In this document: piece by piece, positions 25,096 to 32,089 of the stretch | How positions within the stretch are numbered: the stretch's first letter is position 1 | Layout of the letters: each line of letters begins with the position of its first letter | Origin: Blasia pusilla | Taxonomy: Eukaryota; Marchantiophyta; Marchantiopsida; Blasiales | Length of the DNA: 64,000 bases | Assembly (NCBI GenBank): GCA_050084515.1 | Contig: CM114273.1 | Span: forward strand, 3,906,001 to 3,970,000 | Reading direction: 5' to 3' | Made by a program: the position numbers and the translations under genes | The notes under the pieces: model-generated | Seen by the model: the letters and a program-made list of their open reading frames with translations, nothing else | What the model was told of the DNA's origin: nothing | The model's database searches: none

Positions 25096-26280
25096 ATGTT
25101 TTACGCTATGGATTCTCCTCCGCATGAGGAGGAAGAGGAGGTCCCTATTTTTGCAGCGTGGCATCCTCATCGTTGGATGTGCCACTTTGGAGTTCAGCGG
25201 TGCACTACGGCAGAGGCCGATCGCCTAGTGCAAGAGGCTTGGTGTGAGGTTGTTATACCTCACGAGGAAGAGGAGGCCCCACGGCGGACTCCTACTGCCC
25301 AGCTTAGGTTATCCCTTTGGATACTACACCCATTGTATGGCAAGTATCCGCCGGAGGGCATTTGTGTGTTAGATCTCTTTGGTGGGATTAGCACTGGTTT
25401 GGTCGCAGATGTTGCAGCCGGTATTCTGTCAAGCGGAGATACGTGTATGTGGAGCGAGATGAGACGGCCAGAGAGTCTCATCCCGAGATATTGGTCGCTT
25501 GATGAGATATCCGAGTTGTTGCCGCCATCGCCTATTCGTGGGTACCAGCGTGTGTTTTTACCATCACACATTGCATTGTTGGGGGCGCAGGACCTTGAGA
25601 GAATTGGTCATGTGGATTTGGTGATTGTTGGATGGCCATGTCAGGGTCATACACGTGCTGGTCGTTGTGAGGGATTACATGACCCTAGGTCTCGATTGTT
25701 TTGGGAGATGTTACGGGTGTTACGACATCTTTAGGTTCATCAGGCACGTGCTCTAGCTTACATTCTGGAGAATGTTCCATTGTTGGGTGACACTCGGACC
25801 CGGATGATGGCGAGTATTCATGAGGTGCGCTCTTGGATTGGACCAGCGGTGTTGTTGGATGCAAAGACGAGTTGGCTCACAGGCACATCGCCCACGCTTG
25901 TGGTGGACAAACTTGTTGCCTAGGAGGTTCTACGTCGAGCATATGATGCAAAGGCGGGATCCTCGCCTTACAAAGTGGATAGTATCTTGATATCTTGGCG
26001 ACTTTCTCAAGTGGTGAGGGTTATTGATTGGTCACCCATGGCAGTGGTGAACCGTGTGGGCCAGCCTAGGATGGCACTACCCACATTTGTGAGTTTTCCC
26101 GTGTCACATGCCTACAGGGAAGGTGGTCCAGGGCTTGTATGGGATTCTCATGTGCGACAGTTGGTGGAGCCTAACGCCGATGAGAGAGAGCGCGATGGGA
26201 TTTACTCTTTGGCGTGACAACGGTTGCTTCTATTTCGAGGCTTCACGACGTCATGTGTTGGGTCAGGCCATGGACGGAAT
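25096..26280 (+). pseudogene. DNMT3-like cytosine-C5 DNA methyltransferase domain inside the retrotransposon
   Basis: This domain would transfer methyl from SAM to C5 of cytosine in DNA. Motifs occur in canonical order: I VLDLFGGISTGL (about 25366-25401), IV DLVIVGWPCQG with the PCQ catalytic loop (25618-25650), then GLHDPRSRLFWEMLRVL, VI LENVP with ENV (25768-25782), VIII QAHRPRLWWTNL (25880-25915, another frame), IX-like MGF (26195-26203) and X-like VLGQAMD (26255-26275). The spacing and the LLDAK...HRPRxWWTN block resemble DNMT3, not the permuted plant DRM enzymes. The main frame (25096-25734) ends at one in-frame TAG, which is followed by more domain sequence in the same frame. Compensating shifts surround motif VIII and another precedes motif IX. 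It sits between protease and RT in the same orientation, so it was part of the polyprotein. The N-terminal 90 residues are acidic and unassigned. The copy is inactive as read. Confidence 0.88.
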
Positions 26281-26640
26281 TGTTTGACTTGGATTTTGAG
26301 TCTTGGTATGGCCGAGCGGGTCGACTTCGGACTATGTCTGTGGGTCTTCCACCCCTTGTAATGAGCTCGATGGCTACCTGGGGACAGTAGAGGCATTGGG
26401 TGGGCGAGGAGAGTAGTATTTTGCATCCTTGGAGTAAATGGGATGTAATGGTTGGGCATGTGGAGTTGGTTGCTCATCTTTGGTGGAGGAGTTATTTGCT
26501 CGATGATGGTGTAGTTAAGGGTGTATCATCTTGTGAGGGGGTTGCGTAGCAGCCAATGGCATCGTCCTCTCCCTCTAGTATGCCAGTGGAGGAGACTTGG
26601 GAGCCATTACTTGGGCCCAAGCTTACAGGAGGTGAGAAAG
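26281..26640 (+). other. Linker between methyltransferase and RT in element 5
   Basis: About 120 codons of mostly open but interrupted sequence (LWWRSYLLDDG near 26480, PVEETWEPLLGPKLTGGEKG near 26580-26640). No domain is recognised. It is probably the connecting peptide of the polyprotein. Confidence 0.4.
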
Positions 26641-26649
26641 GACGCTGAC

Positions 26650-27580
26650 ACGTTCCACGTGCTTATAGGAGTTGTTTTGCCTTTAGCATGAAGGAGTTGG
26701 GTTCTCTGGTTGGACCCGGATATCTGATTGATTTGGCTAGTGATATGCCAATCTTCCGTCGTCCCTACCGATATAGTGATATGGAGAGGGACCTGATTGA
26801 GTAGGACGTTGGACCTTTTGGAGGTTGGATTAGTGGAGTTGTCGCATGGAGAGTATGCATCCCCTTTGTCATGCTCGCTAAAAGGATATGCATGGCAACT
26901 ACACGGATAGGCGGATGTGTGGAGATTACCGCCCTATCAATCGGCAAACCAAGGCCGATAGGTATGCCATGCCTACACCGAGGAGATCTTTGATGTGGTG
27001 GGATAGGCAAAGATTTTCAGTACTTTGGATCTCGGGCAGGATACCATCAATTGCCGATTCGAGAGTGACAAGGCCAAGACAAAGATTTTGGGGTGTCAAC
27101 TCATGGCAAGGATTGTTTGTACGAGTGGAAATTCTTACCCTTTGGGTTGAAGAATGCACCTGCCGAGTTTCAAAGAGTGATGGACAAGATCCTAGCAAGG
27201 TTGGATTTTTTCGGTGTTACATTGATGATATCTTGGTGTTCAAAAGAACACGGTGGAGGAGCATCAAATACATTTGCAGATGGTGTTTGAGCGGTTGAAA
27301 GCTCATGGTCTACGTTTGCATCCGGAAAGTGTAAGTTCTTCCATGAGGATGTTGAGTACTTGGGTCATGTGATCTATCCGGTGGTTTGGGAGTTCAAAGC
27401 AAGCAAAGGTGGAGGCTATTGCACTTATTCCGTCCGGTAGATGTGAGTAGAGTTCGAGCATTCATGGGATTGGCGAACTACTATCGGAGGTATGTGAAGG
27501 GATTTAGTGCTATGACAAAGCCTTTGAACCAATTGCTGAAATCAGATCAAGAGTGGCACCGGGAGATGATCGGGAGAGAG
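26650..27580 (+). pseudogene. Reverse transcriptase of element 5, frameshifted
   Basis: Ty3/gypsy RT blocks are in order: FSMKELGSLVGPG and MPIFRRPYRYS (N-terminal approach, 26685-26775), MCGDYRPINRQTKADRYAMP (fingers, 26915-26975), TLDLRAGYHQLPI-like text around 27020-27060, FLPFGLKNAPAEFQRVMD (27135-27185), YIDDILVF (catalytic YxDD, 27218-27241), then HGLRLHP and YLGHVIYP (27305-27380) and FMGLANYYRRYVKGF (27460-27505). At least four frameshifts separate these blocks, so no complete enzyme is encoded. The set is unambiguous for RT of a gypsy element. Confidence 0.92.
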
Positions 27581-27599
27581 CTTTTGGGGAGCTTAAGGC

Positions 27600-28010
27600 C
27601 ATTGGTGGCGGCGCCTATCTTGAGGAGACCTATCGAGGGCGCCCATTTCATTATACATCGATTGGAGTAGGTTGGGACTTGGAGCGGTGTTGACACAACA
27701 TGATGATGAGCACATGGAGTTTGTGGTGGCCTATGCAAGTCGTTCGAATAATGCAACGGAGTCGCGCTATAGTTCATATGAGGGAGAGTGCTTGGCAAGT
27801 GTGTGGATGTGGCACACTTTAGGTGTTACTTGTTTGACACAGTTTACCCTTGTTTCGATCACCGCTCAAGTGGTTGATGGAGTCGGACAAGCTTACAGGA
27901 AGCTTGCACGGTGGGCTCTTATCTTACAGAGTATGACTTCCGGGTGGTACATAGACATGGAGTTGCCAACCTTGATGTCTTTGATGGGTTGAGTAGGAAC
28001 CCATGTACTA
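27600..28010 (+). pseudogene. RNase H of element 5
   Basis: Following the RT, GLGAVLTQHDDEHMEFVVAY (27672-27735) and ASRSNNATESRYSSYEGECL (27735-27795) are the gypsy RNase H core (the usual motif is YASRxLxxxExxYSxxExExLA). EYDFRVVHRHGVANLDV (about 27930-27975) and DGLSRNPC close the domain. A shift near 27660 and another near 27925 interrupt it. The catalytic aspartate expected just before GLGAVL falls at the frame break. Confidence 0.85.
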
Positions 28011-28379
28011 GCCAAGAGGATACAACCGGGGCTAGATGGCATGACGAGGTTGATGAGGAGATGGTGCCAGGTTGGCATGCATCCGCCTTTTTATGTTGGT
28101 TAGGGGTGGACTCTAGTATGGAGGACCACATGATATCTTACTCTAGTCGAGGGTAGATGGCCACCTTTCGATCCTAAGGTTGGAGATGGTGGTACGGATC
28201 AGCGTGATATTCATGATGATGCGTTGGTGTTGGAGTTCCTACGGACCAGAGGGTGCCACGATAGTGAGTGCCAAGGAGCGAGACCGTGTTCTTCAACGTG
28301 CTAAGAGGTATCGATTGGAGGGAACACATATTCTCCGCGTGTGGGAGGATGGTAGAGTACGAGTAGTGCCACATTTGGC

Positions 28380-29415
28380 TCAAAGAGAGCATTGACAGCG
28401 ACATGCCCATGAGGAGTTGGGACATTTTGGGGTAAAGCGCACGTATAGCTTACTCCTTGGCGAGATTGGTGGCGTGGCATGCATACTTCGGTGCAGCGAT
28501 TGGTGTCACGTTTATGGTTTGTGACCGGGTGAGGGCATCATTTAATGCCCCTACACCACAATTACACCCCTTGCCTATTATGGGGTTGGATTACCGTTGG
28601 AGTGTGGACTTTGCGGGACCGTTACGTTCACCGTTGATGCGACATCATCGATATGTGTTGGTGATGGTGAAGCACTTCTCCAAGTGGATTGAGTTGGTGG
28701 CATTACGGACAAGGCAAGTGAGGAACGGGCGTATGCGTTTGGATAGAGTGCTTAGTCATTTTGGTGCACCAACCGGCCGAAGTCTTGACCGTGGTACAAA
28801 GTTTCAGGATGAGTTTGGTCTTGTGTGACAAGGCGTTGATTGATCATCGGACCACGTCTCGAGATCATCCGAGGCGGATGGTTTGGCTGAGCATGTGGTT
28901 CAGGAGCGGTGAAGAGGGCATTGCGCAAGTATGGCCTCTGAAGGGGCATCTTGATCTTTGGGATATTCGGTTGCCATGGTTAGCCATGGGATATAGGTTC
29001 GCCGCCAAGCATCCTTGGCTTCCTTCTCACCTTATTTTTCATTATCGGCCGAGATCGGACTTGCCATTAGCAATTGTCGGGAGTCTAGTGAGGTGGTGAA
29101 CCTTGATGACCCGAGAGATGTGGATGAGGGTGTGTTCTCGGGTGGAGCTCTTTCGAGAGTTATGCCAACTGCCTTTGAGAATCTTGCCATTGCTCAACAC
29201 AGGATACGTTGCGGTATGCAACCATTCGGGATGGAGGTTATCGACCATCGATTCGTAGGTTCCATGTGGGGGACTATATCTATTTGCAGCAGATTGCCCC
29301 GACAACGTTGGATGTGACGGCAGGCCGCACTATTTTACGAGTGCGTGAGGTGTTAGCTTCTGGAGTTCTCATGTTGGAGGGTCGTGATGGAGTTGTTTGG
29401 AAGGACCATGCATAA
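28380..29415 (+). pseudogene. Integrase of element 5
   Basis: The zinc-binding N-terminus begins AHEELGHFGVKRTYSLL (28402-28452), which keeps the two His. The Cys pair is reduced to MVCDRVRASF, with the first Cys gone. The catalytic core shows WSVDFAGPL (first Asp, about 28605), DRGTKFQDEF (second Asp, about 28788) and HPEADGLAEH-like text (Glu, about 28868-28895), each in a different frame. A C-terminal segment FHVGDYIYLQQIAP...RTILRVREVL...GRDGVVWKDHA (29242-29412) looks like the SH3-like/GPF-Y part. Frameshifts make the copy inactive. Confidence 0.8.
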
Positions 29416-29632
29416 TTGTGCGCCATGTCATCTTCCAAATGTGGATGGTCTTGTTGACCCAAGCTTAGCCATGATACGTGCTAGCTTGAGGTGCATGTTG
29501 TGTGGGTCTGCTGGTAACGCAACCCGTATGTTGGTGTGTGATCGGTGTTCTAGGGGTTGGCACATGATGTGTTTGACTCCACGTTTGGATGTTGTTCCTA
29601 TTGGAAGGTGGGTTTGTCCTCGATGTACTTAG
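29384..29632 (+). CDS. PHD finger at the C-terminal end of the element 5 polyprotein
   Basis: An open frame containing C-X2-C-X11-C-X2-C-X4-H-X2-C-X14-C-X2-C (29492-29626), a textbook C4HC3 PHD finger with the usual Trp two residues before the seventh Cys (GRWVCPRC) and DRCSRGWH in the middle. PHD fingers typically read the H3 tail (K4 state) or other histone marks. The frame follows the integrase C-terminus and is offset by one base from it near 29410, so in an intact copy it would have been the end of Pol, the place where chromoviruses carry a chromodomain. The stop is at 29630-29632. All eight zinc ligands are intact in this copy. It could instead be a captured host exon, but no intron trace is seen. 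Confidence 0.85.
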   Translation: MMELFGRTMHNCAPCHLPNVDGLVDPSLAMIRASLRCMLCGSAGNATRMLVCDRCSRGWHMMCLTPRLDVVPIGRWVCPRCT

Positions 29633-29795
29633 GAGAGGTAGATGACTTGATCTTTGCATGATATGGATTACAGATGTGCGACTAACGATGGGGCAACCTA
29701 GCACCCGGCCTTCTGATTCGGGCACCCAAGAAGGTGTATAGCATGTAGTAGATGTATAGGGTTACCTGGGAGTTAGAGGGACCTAACCGCCAATT

Positions 29796-29806
29796 AGGGG
29801 GGCGAG
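29796..29806 (+). promoter_or_regulatory. Polypurine tract of element 5
   Basis: The purine run aggggggcgag directly precedes a TTGTGATACAC block. It is the likely plus-strand priming site. It sits immediately upstream of repeat A and not of the LTR core, which matters for where the 3' LTR really begins. Confidence 0.55.
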
Positions 29807-29911
29807 TTGTGATACACTTGCGTTTGTGGATACTCTCGTCTATGTTATGTATGTATGTGCGTATGGTATGTCAGCGATGTATGTTGTATGACGATGTGGA
29901 TTCGCACGACA
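29807..29911 (+). repeat. 105-bp repeat A, upstream copy
   Basis: From ttgtgatacacttg to gattcgcacgaca. An almost identical copy (two mismatches seen) lies at 30263-30367, on the other side of the right LTR core. It is not present next to the left LTR. Confidence 0.85.
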
Positions 29912-29913
29912 GC

Positions 29914-30261
29914 TGTCATGACCATACGGATTATGTCGTAGAGTATGGTGTGCTGGTAGAGGCCATTCCTTATGTAGGACCGTAGTGGCTTGGTAGAGAT
30001 GCGGTTCCATACATAGGGTTGGGGGTTACTCACTTGGGGGTGACTTAGGTTGGAGGATATAAGGTGGCTTGCCCTCAAAGAACAGTCAGTTCTTTGAGTT
30101 GAGCCTGTTGCGTTGGGAGTTAGCCTTGGTAGTGAGTAGAGCTCTTGGCTATGGTGTTTCCCGCAAGCTTCGACCTAGATTCTCCCATCGTGGAGTGGGT
30201 TTGGCTCGATTGTATGTGATTGTAAACGTGTTTTATGACAGTAGGTCTTTCACGGATTTCA
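29914..30261 (+). repeat. Right LTR core of element 5
   Basis: Matches 20631-20996 from TGTCATGACC to GGATTTCA, including the tataagg box. It is 18 bp shorter because of one deletion plus small indels. Two bases (gc) separate it from repeat A upstream, and one base (g) from repeat A downstream. Confidence 0.88.
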
Positions 30262-30262
30262 G

Positions 30263-30367
30263 TTGTGGTACACTTGTGTTTGTGGATACTCTCGTCTATG
30301 TTATGTATGTATGTGCGTATGGTATGTCAGCGATGTATGTTGTATGACGATGTGGATTCGCACGACA
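30263..30367 (+). repeat. 105-bp repeat A, downstream copy
   Basis: Second copy of the block at 29807-29911. It ends gcacgaca and is followed by ttgttctaccc. The gacattgt at this edge (30364-30371) repeats the gacattgt just left of the left LTR (20623-20630), which may be a target-site duplication if A is the true end of the LTR. Confidence 0.85.
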
Positions 30368-31399
30368 TTGTTCTACCCGTTGCTGTAGTTCCAGTTACAT
30401 GGTAATCTCTGAGCGTATAGAGATTCTTGCTACAGAGGGTGGACAAAGATACAATGGAGTATTGGGGAAATCTTCATGCAGATTATGTAACTCCCAACTC
30501 CCCAAACATATCTTGGAACTTGGACTTGTATCTTGTATATCTCAAGGCTAACACTCATCTGAACTTCTAGCGTTTGGCGTCTCATGGCTATCTTGCCATC
30601 CTTCGTGTTTTATGACTTATCTCATGGCGTCTCGCCCTTCCTAACTACTCTTATGTTCCTTGCTACTAGTCCTTGACTTAGGACTTGGCTCAAAAGTCTT
30701 ACATCTTTCTTGCCATGCTCTCATCCCCATAAGTGACTATAATCTTTCTGAGCTAAGGTTAGTCTTAAGACGCATGATCTTCTTGACTAGTGTTAGTCCA
30801 GTGGCTTATTTGGTCACCCTTACAAATTTTGCGATTAGCTAGTTTCGGTTTTGAATTTGATGGGTCACACCAATGTCTCTCCTCCTTGGGGCCCATCTTC
30901 ATGACTAGCTTCCCGGATCCCTCCTGGCATGGGCGCTAGGACAATGTTGCGACCCTTACTAGTCTTGAGACTAGTCTAGGTTCCGACTTTGATGGCTTAC
31001 ACCAAGGTCTCTCCTCCTTGGGCCCATGTTCATGACTAGCTTCCCGGATCCCCCTTGACATGGGCGCCATAGACTTAACTATGTATAATGCCATTCCTTA
31101 CAGAAAGTAATCCTCACTATTCCTAACTAAGAGTAGGAAATAATTTGTCCTCTTTATGACCATTTCCTATCTCCTCGAGATTCAAACACAATATCTCTCC
31201 CTCATCCAAATTTTAAATCCACCATATTTTCAAGCCTCAAAATACATTTTTTCTTGAATTTCTTATTCTAATTGATGTTAACATAACTAATATAACTTAA
31301 AAAGTCTAAAAGTTACTACACATTCTACCCCTTCATGAATTTTACTTTTCTCGAAATGTTGTTCTCTAGAATATTTCTGGATCCATCGGGAATGATTAC
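30368..31399. other. Unassigned region with an imperfect tandem duplication
   Basis: Two copies of an ~85-bp block containing ccaaggtctctcctccttggg and catgactagcttcccggatccc lie at about 30855-30940 and 30990-31070. The spacing between them includes acccttactagtcttgagactagtc. AT-rich sequence follows to 31395. No protein family is recognised. It resembles the tail of a retrotransposon, but that is a guess. Confidence 0.4.
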
Positions 31400-31431
31400 T
31401 TTCTACCTGCGTGGGCCCACGCAGGTAGAAA
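31400..31431. repeat. 32-bp perfect palindrome
   Basis: tttctacctgcgtggg is followed directly by its exact reverse complement, with the centre between 31415 and 31416 and no loop. The inner half (gtgggcccacgcagg) recurs at 31436-31450. It marks the left edge of the minisatellite region. Confidence 0.95.
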
Positions 31432-31485
31432 TACGGTGGGCCCACGCAGGCGCCGCGTATGTGACAATGTGAGGAACCGACCTCG

Positions 31486-31985
31486 TATGTTCTTGTGCAG
31501 ACAGCCGACCATGTTCTAGTGAGAAAAGCCCGAATGTGACATGGGAAGAAGCGCTAGGTACGTTCTTATCTGCACTGCTCTGTGTTCCAGCGAAGAAAGC
31601 GGAATTGGGAAGGAACAATCCAATATGTTCTTGTGTGGAGTGCCCGCGACGTTCTAGTCAAGAGAGCGGGAATTCGACAAGGGAGGGAGCATTTGAATAC
31701 GTTCTTGTGTGGACTGTCCTAGCAAGAACGTCCGAATGTCACCAGGCAAGGATCGCCTCAGTATGTTCTTATGACGACCGCCCATGGTGTTCTAGTGGGA
31801 AATAGCGCGAATTCCACAAGGCAAAGAGCATTTATATATGTTCTTGTGTGGACCGTTCACCATGGTTTAGTGAAGGAAGGTGACATGTGTAGGAGGAGCG
31901 TCTGGATATGTTCTTGTGCGGACTGACCCCGGTGTTCTAGTGAAGGAAGGGGAATGTGACAAGGGAAGGAGCATCTCAAGAGACA
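31486..31985 (+). repeat. ~70-bp minisatellite, about seven degenerate units
   Basis: Units open with a tatgttcttgtgtgg-type motif at about 31486, 31558, 31625, 31697, 31760, 31837 and 31908. Each continues with a (g)tgttctagtg box and a gaatgtgacaagggaaggagc box. Units differ by substitutions and small indels, so the array is old. Several short frames on both strands are by-products. Confidence 0.8.
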
Positions 31986-32089
31986 GGAGCGGAGATGACA
32001 GCATTCAGTCTGCGGAGACGGGGGATTGCACGGTCTCGAAATGTGGGATTTTTGGATCGAGGAAGAAACAGTGCTATGAATCCATAGGA

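Larger units (their letters stand above)
20631..30367 (+). mobile_element. Ty3/gypsy retrotransposon carrying a DNA methyltransferase and a PHD finger (element 5)
   Basis: A ~9.7-kb LTR element in plus orientation. Recognisable parts in order are a 366-bp left LTR, a leader, gag, a CCHC knuckle, protease, a DNMT3-like cytosine-C5 methyltransferase, reverse transcriptase (YIDD), RNase H, integrase, a PHD finger, a polypurine tract and a right LTR. The LTR cores are nearly identical apart from a few short indels, which suggests modest age, yet every coding domain contains frameshifts or stops. RT placed before integrase marks it as Ty3/gypsy. The methyltransferase lies between protease and RT, and the PHD finger lies where chromoviruses carry a chromodomain. 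I know of reports of methyltransferase capture by retrotransposons in dinoflagellates and a charophyte alga (from memory). I do not recall the PHD combination. Confidence 0.85.

Noticed and set aside
31486-31985. CRISPR-like array
   Set aside because: Units are contiguous and degenerate with no constant repeat/unique spacer alternation, and the context is eukaryotic.
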